From positions 620,001 to 684,000 of the forward strand of contig JAFLKK010000004.1 of the NCBI GenBank assembly GCA_019163375.1: a stretch of DNA of 64,000 nucleotides, given 5' to 3'. This document shows, one piece after another, positions 18,612-28,256 of this stretch; the first letter of the stretch is position 1, and each line of letters opens with the position of its first letter. The DNA comes from Paludibacter sp. (GTDB lineage: Bacteria; Bacteroidota; Bacteroidia; Bacteroidales; Paludibacteraceae). Below the pieces are notes generated by a model. It had not been told where the DNA came from. It ran no database searches and saw only the letters and a program-made list of their open reading frames with translations. The position numbers were made by a program, and so were the translations under genes.

Positions 18612-19979
18612 TTATTTATTGAAGAAGAAATCACATCGCCTGTTTCCTGGATAAACTGAAGGAGGATCCATCACTATTCCTTTGCCTGTGGATGTAACGC
18701 GGGATAGAGGAATTCCCCATTCTTTCACCAGCAGAGTTTTTACATTATCAGCTCGTAGCTGACTTAAACGAGCGTTGTAAGCTTGACTTCCGGCAACATC
18801 GCAAAAGCCTCTAATCTCTACTGTCATCGTTTTGTCCGATTTTAGTCGGGCAGCAACTTTCGCTATTACCAATCGTGATTTTGAATCAATATCTGCTTTT
18901 GCTGTTTCAAAATATACCGGTGGAACAACATCATAGACAATAACCTTGTTTGTAAGCGCATCCTTTACAACGATAGGAACAACCTTTAATGTAGTTGGTG
19001 CTTTATTCACTATAGGTGCAACAGGCTCAGTTTTCACTTTCACTTCGGGCACAATTACCTTTACTTCGGGCACTACCTTCTTCGCTTCCGGTACTCTTAT
19101 GGCTCTGCCACAGCAATCTACAGATGTGTTTTTAGGTGTGCGCAACTCCATATCTCTGCTATCAGGAATGCCATCGCCATCTGTATCCATTTTATCCATT
19201 GCCAAAGCCAGCAAAAGCGAGTCTAACTTACGGCTTTGATTGTTAAATTTCTTCTCGAGATTATTATAAGTGGTATCCGGACTGTAGGTGCTCTTATTGA
19301 TATTTCTTAAATGTACCTTATTTAAAGCATTCAGTTTATATCTAACATTTAAAGTGAAACCTCCTAAGTAATCATTGGTCACCCCTTTGTAGTTAAGGTA
19401 TGGCACCCCTTCCAGGTTATCGCCTGCAAATGAGCGATAATGGCTTCTAAAGCCTAAAGCAACCGACTTAGAAACATTATATTCAAATAATAATGAAATA
19501 GGAATGGTGCTAACCATTATTGGATGAGGTGTTTTCTCCAGTATGGGTGAGTTGGGATCGGGGTACTTATACTTGCAGGTGTATACCGCAAATCCAACAC
19601 CCAAAGTGGCATTTACAGCAAATTTTGAATTCGTTTTTGGAAAAATCCACTTTGTTATATTCACCGTGCCAATAATATCGGTATTTACGAGTTTCGTTTT
19701 AAAACTGGCAAATTCATTTTTACCCGAGAAAGGTAAATTGTATAAATCAACACCCAGCCCCCAAATTGGTGTAAAAGCATACTCGGCAGTTGCGCCAAAG
19801 TTCAGTTCGCTGATGGATGAAGGAATCACTCCACCAAAAACCGGATGCATATCTCCAAAAAAATAAGTGCTTACATACTCAGCAGTAAATGACCAACGCG
19901 AGAAATTATTAGATTGACCGACAGAATAGAAAATTGAAAAAAATGAAATAGATAAGAACGTTACTAAAATTCGCTTCAT
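18612..19979 (-). CDS. OmpA-family outer-membrane protein, paralogue
   Basis: 455 residues, same plan as the product of 16560: signal peptide, barrel-like N-terminal domain (FSRWSFTAEYVSTYFFGD), a calcium-type acidic repeat (DTDGDGIPDSRD), a Val/Lys/Pro-rich linker with repeated PEVKV units, and a C-terminal OmpA domain (VYFETAKADIDSKS, ARLSQLRADNVKTLL). It presumably links outer membrane to peptidoglycan. The two genes are tandem paralogues, differing most in the linker, PEVKV repeats here versus collagen-like triplets there. The start MKRILVTF at 19979 gives a proper signal peptide; the frame extends to 20054 without one. Confidence 0.88.
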   Translation of the reverse strand: MKRILVTFLSISFFSIFYSVGQSNNFSRWSFTAEYVSTYFFGDMHPVFGGVIPSSISELNFGATAEYAFTPIWGLGVDLYNLPFSGKNEFASFKTKLVNTDIIGTVNITKWIFPKTNSKFAVNATLGVGFAVYTCKYKYPDPNSPILEKTPHPIMVSTIPISLLFEYNVSKSVALGFRSHYRSFAGDNLEGVPYLNYKGVTNDYLGGFTLNVRYKLNALNKVHLRNINKSTYSPDTTYNNLEKKFNNQSRKLDSLLLALAMDKMDTDGDGIPDSRDMELRTPKNTSVDCCGRAIRVPEAKKVVPEVKVIVPEVKVKTEPVAPIVNKAPTTLKVVPIVVKDALTNKVIVYDVVPPVYFETAKADIDSKSRLVIAKVAARLKSDKTMTVEIRGFCDVAGSQAYNARLSQLRADNVKTLLVKEWGIPLSRVTSTGKGIVMDPPSVYPGNRRCDFFFNK

Positions 19980-20294
19980 ATTGCAAGATAAACATATGTT
20001 CATGTATGAACGACAGGAACAATTAATTGTAAGTAAAGTGATATTCAAGCGCAAGATATATATACATTTTATTTATTGTTCGAATAAAAATTCAAAAAAA
20101 CGTTACAATGTATTACTTTTTTGTAAATATTACAAATATATTGTTGATTTAATGGGACTTATGCTGTTTCAGAAAATAGTATAATAAAATAAAAAAACAG
20201 CGTTTGTTAATGAACAAAGCGCTGTTTAATACTTAGTTAGCATGCTATTGTTAAGCGAAATAGCTGTGCAAATATGTAAATATCGAAAAAATAA
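19980..20294. other. Intergenic region with palindrome and terminator
   Basis: 315 bp. It contains a 14-bp palindrome GTTCAT-GT-ATGAAC (19998-20011) just upstream of the OmpA start, possibly an operator, and the mrp terminator at 20195-20227. The rest is AT-rich without recognisable features. Confidence 0.5.
20195..20227 (-). terminator. Terminator of the mrp operon
   Basis: AAACAGCG-TTTGTT-AATG-AACAAAG-CGCTGTTT, a 14-bp stem with one bulged base, preceded on the plus strand by an A-rich run that becomes the U-tract of minus-strand RNA. Confidence 0.8.
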
Positions 20295-21401
20295 TTACTT
20301 CGCCATTGCTACTTTCTGAGTAGCTTCCATAGTGGTATTACGGAAATTTACACGCTCAACTACATTCTCGGCCAACGAACGAAAAGCCATAGACATGATG
20401 CTATCATCGCTAACGGCAACCGGTCTACCGGCATCACCACACTCGCGGATACTTTGAACCAATGGAATTTGCCCCAAAAGTGGAACTTCTAATTCATCGG
20501 CTAAACGCTTGCCTCCGTCTTTCCCAAAAATGTAATATTTATTTTCAGGAAGTTCGGCTGGCGTAAACCAGGCCATATTCTCTACAATTCCCAGTACAGG
20601 TACATTTACCTTTTCGCCGGTGAACATATTTATACCTTTTCGGGCATCGGCAAGCGCCACTTCTTGTGGTGTAGTTACTACTATTGCCCCGGTGATACCC
20701 ATAGTTTGTACCAGGGTAAGATGTATATCACCGGTTCCCGGTGGTAAATCCATTACAAAGTAGTCCAAGTCTCCCCACTGCGTATCAGTTATTAGCTGTT
20801 TTAGGGCGTTGCTTGCCACCGTACCTCTCCAGACTAGGGCTTGAGCCGGATCAACAAAGAAACCGATAGAAACCATTTTTACACCATATTTTTCAATAGG
20901 CATAATCATATGTTTACCGTCAATTTCTTTCATTTCGGGATGAGCAGACTCTACTCCAAACATTTTTGGCAATGATGGTCCAAGAATATCGGCATCGAGT
21001 AATCCAACTTTATAGCCAAGTGCGGCGAGTGAAATTGCCAGATTTGATGATACGGTAGATTTACCGACTCCACCTTTGCCCGAGGAAACGGCAATAATAT
21101 TTTTTACATTTGGTAAAATTGAGGCCGGTTTAGGCGCAGGTGCTTCCTTAAAAACAATTTCGATATTTCCCTTAATATCTATTTCCTCACCCGCATATGT
21201 ATGGATAGCTTGCTCAGCAGCCTTTACTACCGATTTTGCAAAAGGATCGTTGGGTTTTTCGAAATAAATAGAAAAAGTAACTTTATTACCCTCAATTACG
21301 AGATTATCTTGCACCATTCCCGACGAAACAATGTCCTTTCCGGTGCCCGGATAACGAACATGCACTAAGGCCTCGAGAATTGATTGACGATTTAATGACA
21401 T
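20295..21401 (-). CDS. mrp: Mrp/NBP35-type iron-sulfur carrier P-loop ATPase
   Basis: 368 residues. An N-terminal MIP18-like (DUF59) domain (1-90) is followed by a deviant-Walker ParA/MinD-type ATPase with GKGGVGKST at residues 108-116 and DLPPGTGD. Mrp/ApbC proteins bind Fe-S clusters and hand them to target proteins. The usual C-terminal CxxC that holds the bridging cluster is not present: the segment after VENMAWF reads TPAELPENKYYIFG with no cysteine, which I believe is common in Bacteroidota versions. Last gene of the holB-ricT-gldH-trmB-mrp run; a terminator follows at 20195. Confidence 0.9.
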   Translation of the reverse strand: MSLNRQSILEALVHVRYPGTGKDIVSSGMVQDNLVIEGNKVTFSIYFEKPNDPFAKSVVKAAEQAIHTYAGEEIDIKGNIEIVFKEAPAPKPASILPNVKNIIAVSSGKGGVGKSTVSSNLAISLAALGYKVGLLDADILGPSLPKMFGVESAHPEMKEIDGKHMIMPIEKYGVKMVSIGFFVDPAQALVWRGTVASNALKQLITDTQWGDLDYFVMDLPPGTGDIHLTLVQTMGITGAIVVTTPQEVALADARKGINMFTGEKVNVPVLGIVENMAWFTPAELPENKYYIFGKDGGKRLADELEVPLLGQIPLVQSIRECGDAGRPVAVSDDSIMSMAFRSLAENVVERVNFRNTTMEATQKVAMAK

Positions 21402-21519
21402 ATATTTTTTATTTTGTATTTAATAAAATGAACCGAAACCTTGATGAGAATGAATAGATATGGCTTTACATAATTCAAAATATCGATTCTTTTGTCCGGA
21501 GTAACACTAAACAACAAAA

Positions 21520-22272
21520 CTACTCTAAATGTTGTCGCTTGCTTCTGCCAAAACTGCGGTAGCTGTCCGGCTCAATTTCTTCTTCAGGCTCAACAAAATT
21601 AGCTCTTGGTTCTAAATTGAACTGTATGTATTTAATTGTCAGTCCTCTGTCGAGCCATTGTTGTTCGTAGTAGGTTTTGATGGAAAGGATAGGATCCTGC
21701 AAATCGGAAGCATATAAATCGTTATTTGAGAAAACAACCGGATAATGATTTGCCTTTACCATTTCGCAAGTATAGGTAAACATAAAATTGCTATCGGTTT
21801 TCAAATGAATGAGCCCATTCGGTTTTACAAACTGCTGATACGATTTCATAAAATTAGTAGCAGTAAGCCGCTTAGTCACTTTTTTCATTTGCGGATCGGG
21901 GAAAGTAAGCCAGATTTCACTCACTTCGTTTTCAGCAAAGAAATGATGAATCATCTCAATATTAGTGCGCAAAAAAGCCACATTTTTCATACCTTTCTCG
22001 AACGATTCTTTAGCTCCTGTCCAGAGCCTTGCGCCTTTTATATCAACGCCTACAAAATTTTTGTCGGGATAAAGCTGACTTAAACCTACGGTATATTCGC
22101 CCTTACCACATCCCAATTCCAATACTATCGGATGATCATTTTTAAAAAAAAGTTCATTCCATTTGCCCTTCATCTCAAATCCGGCACCTTCGCGTAATGC
22201 ATGTGAAGTAACCTGAAAAACATGAGGAAACTCCTCCATATCGGCAAATTTCGATAATTTATTTTTACCCAC
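21520..22272 (-). CDS. trmB: tRNA (guanine-46-N7)-methyltransferase
   Basis: 250 residues with the SAM-binding motif [12 protein letters not shown] and family signature [19 protein letters not shown]. TrmB methylates N7 of guanine 46 in the tRNA variable loop. The best start is a GTG at 22272 giving [12 protein letters not shown], which matches how Bacteroidota homologues begin; the next ATG is 11 codons in. It lies 119 bp upstream of mrp and 78 bp downstream of gldH, in the same orientation. Confidence 0.92.
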   Translation of the reverse strand: MGKNKLSKFADMEEFPHVFQVTSHALREGAGFEMKGKWNELFFKNDHPIVLELGCGKGEYTVGLSQLYPDKNFVGVDIKGARLWTGAKESFEKGMKNVAFLRTNIEMIHHFFAENEVSEIWLTFPDPQMKKVTKRLTATNFMKSYQQFVKPNGLIHLKTDSNFMFTYTCEMVKANHYPVVFSNNDLYASDLQDPILSIKTYYEQQWLDRGLTIKYIQFNLEPRANFVEPEEEIEPDSYRSFGRSKRQHLE

Positions 22273-22350
22273 CTTTATATATTCAATTAAAATTTAAATT
22301 GCTGTTGTTTTTATCAGCAAGGAATAATTATGTGCCCTTATACTTAGCAC

Positions 22351-22818
22351 TTACTTTATAATTTTCTCGATACGAATGCCTATGTCATTGATTCCCGGCA
22401 ATAGATCATCTCGCATTCCCTGCACAATTTTGTATTTGTAAGTGCCCGCTGTTTTAAACCGAACATTTTGTTGATACAAAACAGGCATTTCGTACACTGA
22501 ACCGACACCGGAGCCTAACCATTTACCACGGTTATCAGCCAAGTAGCACTCGATTGAGTCGGTAGACTGAATGGAGTCGGGAGTTAATTTATGCAGGAAT
22601 AACCACATGTTCTGATAAGGATATTCGCCTCTGTTCCGGATGTTTACGTATACATTGTAACTGGCCAACGTATCTATAATCGGCACTTCGAAAGTATAAG
22701 CGCTGTCTTTGCTCCAGCCCGCAGGATTTACAGCATTGTACTGAAAATACACGTCGTTCTTATGACACGAAACACAACAAAGCGAAATAACTATCGCCAA
22801 CAAAAAATTAGTTTTCAT
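22351..22818 (-). CDS. gldH: Gliding motility lipoprotein GldH
   Basis: 155 residues. The lipoprotein signal ends at Cys18 (LCCVSC), and the family-typical start of the mature chain, HKNDVYFQYNAVNPAGW, is followed by beta strands with RNRGEYPYQNMWLF. GldH is a Bacteroidota lipoprotein required for gliding in Flavobacterium; it also occurs in non-gliding Bacteroidales, where its role is unclear. The ATG at 22818 was chosen because it begins a compact lipoprotein signal; it overlaps the end of ricT by 11 bp, evidence of translational coupling. This neighbourhood (ricT, gldH) is common in the phylum. Confidence 0.9.
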   Translation of the reverse strand: MKTNFLLAIVISLCCVSCHKNDVYFQYNAVNPAGWSKDSAYTFEVPIIDTLASYNVYVNIRNRGEYPYQNMWLFLHKLTPDSIQSTDSIECYLADNRGKWLGSGVGSVYEMPVLYQQNVRFKTAGTYKYKIVQGMRDDLLPGINDIGIRIEKIIK

Positions 22819-24127
22819 TCTTCTTTGCATCAATATCTGTTTTCTTTACCGGTTTTTGAAATCTTGGAGCACCACCCTTATTTTCGGTACTTTTCTTTTT
22901 GTTTTCAGGCGGATTGGCTTTTGCCTCCTGGGCTTGTACTTGTGGTTTCGGTTTCGCTAACTGAGGACGGTTATCAGGACGCTCATTTGGTTTAGCATTG
23001 TTCGGTTTGTCGTTTGGTCGATTATTCGGACGTTTGTTTTTACCGTTTGGACGTTTTTTGTTGGTGTCAAAACGGGTTAAGCTATCCTGACCAACGCCGC
23101 TCTCGTATTCAACCGGCATAACTTTTTCTTCCTCGATATGATCATCCAGCAATTCAGGCTTTTGACCTTTCTTATTCATTGCAATTATCTCCTTGGCGCG
23201 TTGAGCTGTAATGGTCACCACATTCGCTCCAAAATTTGGAGATGTAGAGTAGGAGATAAGCCCTTTGAAAACATCCGTTTTAAAATAATAAAAGGTATTG
23301 TCTAGTGTTTCAAGTTGAATTTCTTTCGATGGATAGATTTTCAGGGCGTCGGAATAAGTATCTAATTCGAAATTCATACAGCATTTAAGCTTAGCACATT
23401 GACCGGCCAGCTTCTGTGGATTGAGTGATATGTCCTGAACACGCGCAGCACTGGTAGATACCGAGTTAAAGGTAGTCATCCAGCCCGAGCAACATAATTC
23501 GCGACCACATGGACCAATACCACCGATACGACCCGCTTCCTGACGAGCACCAATCTGCTTCATTTCTATCCGAACACGGAATGACTCTGCAAAAACCTTA
23601 ATCAACTGACGGAAGTCAACACGCTCATCGGCAATATAATAGAAAATGGCTTTGTTGCCATCGCCCTGATATTCAACATCCCCAATTTTCATGTTTAACT
23701 TCAGATTCTCAGCAATTTGTCTTGCTCTAATCATGGTTGCCTGTTCTTTGCCCTTAGCTTCCTGAAATTTCTCCAAATCGGTTTCCTTTGCTTTTCGATA
23801 CACACGGCGCACTTCCATTTTTTCGGGATGCACGTTGTATTTTTTCATTTGCAGGGTTACCAATCTTCCTACCAGAGTTACTTCACCAATATCGTGCCCC
23901 GGTGACGACTCAACGGCTACAATATCGCCTTTTTCGAGTGGAAGCTTAGTATTGTTCAGAAAATAGCCCTTACGGGTATTTTTAAATTGTACTTCTATAA
24001 AGTCAGTATCTTTTTGCGTTTCAGGCAAATCGCACATCCAATCGAAAGTGCTGAGTTTTTGAGTGGAATTTTTATTACACCCTTTTTTGTTCATGCTGCA
24101 TCCGCCGCTATTTGAATTACATCCCAT
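22808..24127 (-). CDS. ricT: PSP1-domain protein, RicT-like
   Basis: 439 residues. An N-terminal Cys/Asn/Gly/Ser-rich stretch (MGCNSNSGGCSMNKKGCN) is followed by the PSP1/RicT core (about 60-310) with GRELCCSGWM and CAKLKCCMNFE, whose cysteines bind an Fe-S cluster in the B. subtilis RicA-RicF-RicT complex that governs RNA maturation and development. The C-terminal 120 residues are a low-complexity Lys/Pro/Asn-rich tail (RPNNRPNDKPNN), probably disordered. The start ATG at 24127 is preferred over a TTG at 24202. It overlaps gldH, and holB lies 185 bp upstream. The function in Bacteroidota is inferred from family only. Confidence 0.85.
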   Translation of the reverse strand: MGCNSNSGGCSMNKKGCNKNSTQKLSTFDWMCDLPETQKDTDFIEVQFKNTRKGYFLNNTKLPLEKGDIVAVESSPGHDIGEVTLVGRLVTLQMKKYNVHPEKMEVRRVYRKAKETDLEKFQEAKGKEQATMIRARQIAENLKLNMKIGDVEYQGDGNKAIFYYIADERVDFRQLIKVFAESFRVRIEMKQIGARQEAGRIGGIGPCGRELCCSGWMTTFNSVSTSAARVQDISLNPQKLAGQCAKLKCCMNFELDTYSDALKIYPSKEIQLETLDNTFYYFKTDVFKGLISYSTSPNFGANVVTITAQRAKEIIAMNKKGQKPELLDDHIEEEKVMPVEYESGVGQDSLTRFDTNKKRPNGKNKRPNNRPNDKPNNAKPNERPDNRPQLAKPKPQVQAQEAKANPPENKKKSTENKGGAPRFQKPVKKTDIDAKKNEN

Positions 24128-24312
24128 ATTATTATAGTTATTTATCACCTCTTGGTGAGTTGTTTTGTTCGCAACAATACTTCGTTGTATTCCGCTCCAC
24201 AAAATTCAATTACCTGTAACAGGCATTATATATAAATTGCAGCTCGCTGCATTAAATTATTCGATATTTAGTTGTATCAATATGAAAGATATTGCTTTGA
24301 TACCTGCTTACA

Positions 24313-25470
24313 CTATCTTTTCAACAACATAATCACTTTTAATGTCAAATCAAAAAAAACCATTTTGGCATTCACATTTTGATCGATATGTCGTTCGGCC
24401 AATGCAAATTCACTCATTAAATCCTCTACATTTCGCTCGTTAATAAAAACCGAGAACCGTTGCGAAAAATCTGACTCAAATGAGGTTAAATAATTCAGCG
24501 TTGGTTGTTGTATGTTTCGTATAAAATTCTCGCGCGTCATTCGCTGCGCATATACCAGAAAATTTCGTTGTCGTTCACGCCCTACAGCAGCTGCAGCCAT
24601 ATCGTCGGCCCACTTGCGGAGGGTCTTTAGCGATGCATGGTCTTTTTTATTGCCCACCTGCCATGCCAGTCGCATTATCATTACAAATCGCTCAAAATTT
24701 TGTTTATTTTCATCACCTTCGTTCAGCACAGCTAAAGCACTCAGATAGCTTCCATTACCGATGTTGGCAGCATAAACAGCAGCGTCTCGCTCAATGTCCA
24801 AATCATCGTTTTTAAGTAGTGCCTGCACAATTTCGGCTTCTTTAAGTCGGGGAATATGAATGTGCTGTGTACGAGAAAGTATGGTGGTGATAATTTGATC
24901 CGGCTCGTTCGAAACCATTAGAAAAACGGTTTTTTCGGGTGGTTCTTCTAATATTTTAAGCAATTTATTGGCACAGGTAGAGTGCATTTTTTCGGGCAGC
25001 CAGATAATCATTATTTTGTATTCCGACTCATAAGTTTTCAAACTTAGTTTTCGAAGAATCTCTTCGCTTTCATTCGAATAAATCAAACCCTGTTTGGCAT
25101 CACCCGAAATACCGGCATACCATTCATTCACTCCAAAATAGGGGCTTTGCAGCACCATGGAACGAAACTCTGCAATAAAATCATCGCATACTACCGACGA
25201 TTTTCCGGTAGGTTTAATCACCGGAAAAACGAAATGCAAGTCAGGGTGCGCCATTTTTTTGTACTTCACACAGGAAGGACAGGTACCACACGAATCGGTT
25301 GCAGTTTTGTTCTCGCAACAAATATATTGGGCATATGCAATGGCTAGTGCTAATTTTCCTACACCTGATGGTCCACGCAATAGTTGCGCATGCGGAATTC
25401 GTTGTTCGACTACCGTGCGCACCAGACGTGCTTTAATGTCTTGTTGACCAATAATTTCGGAAAATAGCAT
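24313..25470 (-). CDS. holB: DNA polymerase III subunit delta prime
   Basis: 385 residues of the clamp-loader AAA+ family. Walker A GPSGVGKLAL at about residues 33-42, a zinc-binding CGTCPSC cluster near residue 61, and the sensor region TILSRTQHIHIPR. Delta prime is part of the clamp loader that places the sliding clamp on DNA. The arginine-finger motif SRT, typical of delta prime, is present. First gene of the minus-strand run toward mrp; a -7 candidate lies at 25511-25518. Confidence 0.9.
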   Translation of the reverse strand: MLFSEIIGQQDIKARLVRTVVEQRIPHAQLLRGPSGVGKLALAIAYAQYICCENKTATDSCGTCPSCVKYKKMAHPDLHFVFPVIKPTGKSSVVCDDFIAEFRSMVLQSPYFGVNEWYAGISGDAKQGLIYSNESEEILRKLSLKTYESEYKIMIIWLPEKMHSTCANKLLKILEEPPEKTVFLMVSNEPDQIITTILSRTQHIHIPRLKEAEIVQALLKNDDLDIERDAAVYAANIGNGSYLSALAVLNEGDENKQNFERFVMIMRLAWQVGNKKDHASLKTLRKWADDMAAAAVGRERQRNFLVYAQRMTRENFIRNIQQPTLNYLTSFESDFSQRFSVFINERNVEDLMSEFALAERHIDQNVNAKMVFFDLTLKVIMLLKR

Positions 25471-25510
25471 GGGAGAAAATTACAGTTTTATTGCAGATTA
25501 TGATAAAGTG

Positions 25511-25518
25511 CAAATATA
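25511..25518 (-). promoter_or_regulatory. Candidate -7 element for holB
   Basis: CAAATATA (TATATTTG on the minus strand), about 45 bp before the holB start. Confidence 0.5.
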
Positions 25519-25592
25519 CAAAAAAAGAAAGGATTATGAAAAATGGGATTAAATGAGTAAAAAAAACAGTGGAAATCTTTTATATAAGCCTG

Positions 25593-25600
25593 TATTTTTG
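25593..25600 (+). promoter_or_regulatory. Candidate -7 element for the NigD-like gene
   Basis: TATTTTTG; it would give a leader of about 135 nt containing a hairpin CCACACA/TGTGTGG (25681-25708). The long leader makes this less certain than shorter-spaced examples. Confidence 0.4.
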
Positions 25601-25743
25601 CCGAAATTGAAAAGAAATTGCGTTATTTCTCAAGAGAGATGCAACGTTTTTCCTCCTCCTTTCATCATACACATACAATCCCACACAACGCAGACTTGTG
25701 ATGTGTGGAATATACTATTCAACTAAATTAAATATGTAAGGTT

Positions 25744-26490
25744 ATGAAAAAGCTTTTAACTGGAATTATAGTATTATTCCTAATTATTTCGTGTAATAAC
25801 GATGACGTAAACTCTAATGACAAAAACTGGCAGGCTATTGCCACAGTAGAAAATCCAACATTGGCAACTGAATTCAATTTCCGCCTGGACAATGGTGACT
25901 TGATGCACACAAACACAACCGCGTTGTTGAATTATAAACCTAAAGATGGTCAGCGCATTATTGCAAATTATAGCATAATTGAGCCCACTTTACCTGCTAG
26001 CAGCACTATCAAAAGCAATGTAAGATTGAATGATGCGTATGAAATTCTTACAAAAGGAATTTTTAAAATTAAGCCGGCGCAACAAGATAGTATTGGCAAT
26101 AATGAGATTGAAATCAAAAGCATTTGGGTGGGCAGCGACTATTTGAATGTGGAATTTGTTTATCTTGGATACAACAAAAATCATTATATCAATCTGGTTT
26201 CGGATGATGCTAAAACCTATACGGACAATAAGGTTCACTTAGAGTTTAGACACAATGCCAACAGCGATTATCCTTCAAGTTCTAAATGGGGTATGGCTTC
26301 TTTCGATTTGCGATCACTTAAAGTAAATCACAATCCAAATGATTCGGTAAAAATGGTTATTCATACGAAGGAGTATGGAACTACAACCGATAAAACTTAT
26401 CCTTTGACTTATAAATTTGGAGTTCCAACTGCAGCGCAGTCTGCCAAAATAATCTCTTTACCTTTTAATGCCGACAATAAGATTCAGTAA
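25744..26490 (+). CDS. NigD-like lipoprotein
   Basis: 248 residues. A type II signal peptide ends at Cys17 (LFLIISC), followed by an Asn/Asp linker and a beta-rich domain beginning NWQAIATVENP with DGQRIIANYSII, the pattern of the NigD family of Bacteroidales lipoproteins. NigD genes were first noted in bacteriocin-related loci, but most family members have no known role. It is isolated here: promoter upstream, terminator at 26516, and no bacteriocin gene nearby. Confidence 0.82.
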   Translation: MKKLLTGIIVLFLIISCNNDDVNSNDKNWQAIATVENPTLATEFNFRLDNGDLMHTNTTALLNYKPKDGQRIIANYSIIEPTLPASSTIKSNVRLNDAYEILTKGIFKIKPAQQDSIGNNEIEIKSIWVGSDYLNVEFVYLGYNKNHYINLVSDDAKTYTDNKVHLEFRHNANSDYPSSSKWGMASFDLRSLKVNHNPNDSVKMVIHTKEYGTTTDKTYPLTYKFGVPTAAQSAKIISLPFNADNKIQ

Positions 26491-26515
26491 GTTTCGTATT
26501 TTGATTTTGCAAAAG

Positions 26516-26545
26516 TCCATTCTTGAACACAAGAATGGATTTTTG
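26516..26545 (+). terminator. Terminator of the NigD-like gene
   Basis: TCCATTCTTG-AACA-CAAGAATGGA followed by TTTTT, a 10-bp perfect stem. Confidence 0.9.
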
Positions 26546-26618
26546 TGTTTTAAATGGGTACACTTCAAGCACAATTAATATAAACAGAAAATATATATCG
26601 TTGGCGGTGGCTTTTTTC

Positions 26619-26626
26619 TATCTTTG
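26619..26626 (+). promoter_or_regulatory. Promoter of pepD
   Basis: TATCTTTG with an upstream TTGGC near 26601 as a possible -33 element; the start codon is 46 bp downstream. Confidence 0.6.
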
Positions 26627-26671
26627 CAATTCATTTTTTATCAAAACAATTCGCACTAATCATTTCAGAAA

Positions 26672-28117
26672 ATGAAAACTCTTCAACCAATTGCCTTGTG
26701 GAACTATTTCCACGAAATAACTCAAATTCCACGTCCATCAAAAAAAGAAGAACGCATTATCGGTTATTTAAAATCATTCGGAGAAAAAAATAATCTCAGC
26801 ACAAAAACAGATACCGCAGGTAATGTGCTGATTTGCAAACCGGCAACCGCAGGATATGAAAACATGAAGACGATTATTTTGCAAGCTCATATCGACATGG
26901 TGTGTGAAAAAAACAGTGATGTAGATTTCAATTTCGAAACGGATGCTATCCAAACTTATATTGAAGAAGATTGGGTTAAAGCACATGGCACTACGCTTGG
27001 TGCCGACAATGGTATTGGTATGTCGATGATGCTGACAGTGCTGGCTTCCGATAATCTGCAGCACCCGGCACTGGAATGCTTGTTCACCGTGGACGAAGAA
27101 ACCGGTTTGACAGGTGCTTTTGCGTTGGATAAGAATTTCCTGAGTGGCGAAGTTCTTATTAATTTAGATTCGGAAGATGATGGAGAGATATTTGTGGGCT
27201 GTGCCGGTGGAATTGACACTACTGCAACACTTTCATACCAATCAGAAAAGACGCCGGATAATTATTTTGCATTCAATGTTTCGGTAAAAGGACTTAAAGG
27301 CGGACATTCGGGCGATGATATTAATAAAGGACTGGGTAATGCCAATAAAATTCTCAACCGATTCTTGTGGACTATCAATCAGCAAATGGACTTGCGCTTG
27401 TGTAGTTTTGATGGTGGAAATTTAAGAAATGCAATTGCTCGTGAAGCGGTAGCGTTGGCATGTGTGCCTTACTCCGAAAAAGAAAGAGTGCGAATTCTTT
27501 TTAATCATTTCAGCATAGATCTTGAAAACGAAATGGGCAGTATTGAACCGAAAATGCGACTGGATTTGGAATCGGAGTCGCTCCCGGCAACTGTTATTGA
27601 TAAAAAGACATCCGATATATTATTTAATGCTTTATACGCTTGTTCGCACGGTGTTATAGCCATGAGTGCCGACATGCCCGGTTTGGTTGAAACATCTACT
27701 AATTTGGCTTCGGTAAAGATGAAGGATAACCAAACCATCCTTATCACCACCAGTCAACGCAGCTCAGTTGAATCATCAAAATACGATATTGCGAATCAGG
27801 TTGAAGCAGTATTTGCACTTTCGGGTGCTACCGTTACACATGGAGATGGTTATCCGGGCTGGAAGCCAAATCTGAATTCTGCAATTTTGAACGTAGCAAA
27901 AGAAAGCTATGTAAAACTCTTTAAATCAGAACCCAAAATACGAGCTATCCATGCAGGGCTGGAATGTGGCTTGTTTCTCGAAAAATATCCAATGCTTGAC
28001 ATGATTTCTATCGGGCCACAAATGTACGGTGTTCATTCGCCCGACGAACGCCTGAGTATAACATCTACACAAAATTGCTGGAAGTGGTTGGTTGATATTT
28101 TATCTGCTATTGATTAG
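26672..28117 (+). CDS. pepD: Aminoacyl-histidine dipeptidase (Xaa-His dipeptidase)
   Basis: 481 residues, M20 metallopeptidase family. Zinc ligands and catalytic residues are visible: His73 and Asp75 (LQAHIDMV), Asp112 (GADNGIG), Glu142/143 (DEETGLTG), plus a dimerisation lid domain starting near residue 200 (VKGLKGGHSGDDI). PepD hydrolyses carnosine-like dipeptides with C-terminal His and several other dipeptides in the cytoplasm. Length fits the family (about 480-490). It is a single gene with its own promoter. Confidence 0.93.
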   Translation: MKTLQPIALWNYFHEITQIPRPSKKEERIIGYLKSFGEKNNLSTKTDTAGNVLICKPATAGYENMKTIILQAHIDMVCEKNSDVDFNFETDAIQTYIEEDWVKAHGTTLGADNGIGMSMMLTVLASDNLQHPALECLFTVDEETGLTGAFALDKNFLSGEVLINLDSEDDGEIFVGCAGGIDTTATLSYQSEKTPDNYFAFNVSVKGLKGGHSGDDINKGLGNANKILNRFLWTINQQMDLRLCSFDGGNLRNAIAREAVALACVPYSEKERVRILFNHFSIDLENEMGSIEPKMRLDLESESLPATVIDKKTSDILFNALYACSHGVIAMSADMPGLVETSTNLASVKMKDNQTILITTSQRSSVESSKYDIANQVEAVFALSGATVTHGDGYPGWKPNLNSAILNVAKESYVKLFKSEPKIRAIHAGLECGLFLEKYPMLDMISIGPQMYGVHSPDERLSITSTQNCWKWLVDILSAID

Positions 28118-28213
28118 TCTGTTTAGTGTCGGAGACTGTCAGTACTTTGATCATTTTATACAATGGATAAAAGATTTTTTTTTATTTTAGTTGCGTATTA
28201 AAAATAAAAGATA

Positions 28214-28221
28214 TATTTTTG
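28214..28221 (+). promoter_or_regulatory. Promoter of the TetR gene
   Basis: TATTTTTG, 36 bp before the start codon; the palindrome at 28227-28238 would cover the transcription start. Confidence 0.6.
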
Positions 28222-28226
28222 TACCG

Positions 28227-28238
28227 AAAAACGTTTTT
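28227..28238. promoter_or_regulatory. Candidate TetR operator 1
   Basis: Perfect 12-bp palindrome AAAAACGTTTTT just after the -7 element of the regulator gene. The identical palindrome occurs at 28943-28954 before the efflux genes, as expected for a local TetR-type repressor acting on both. Binding is inferred. Confidence 0.5.
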
Positions 28239-28256
28239 AGTCGAAAAACTTAATTT

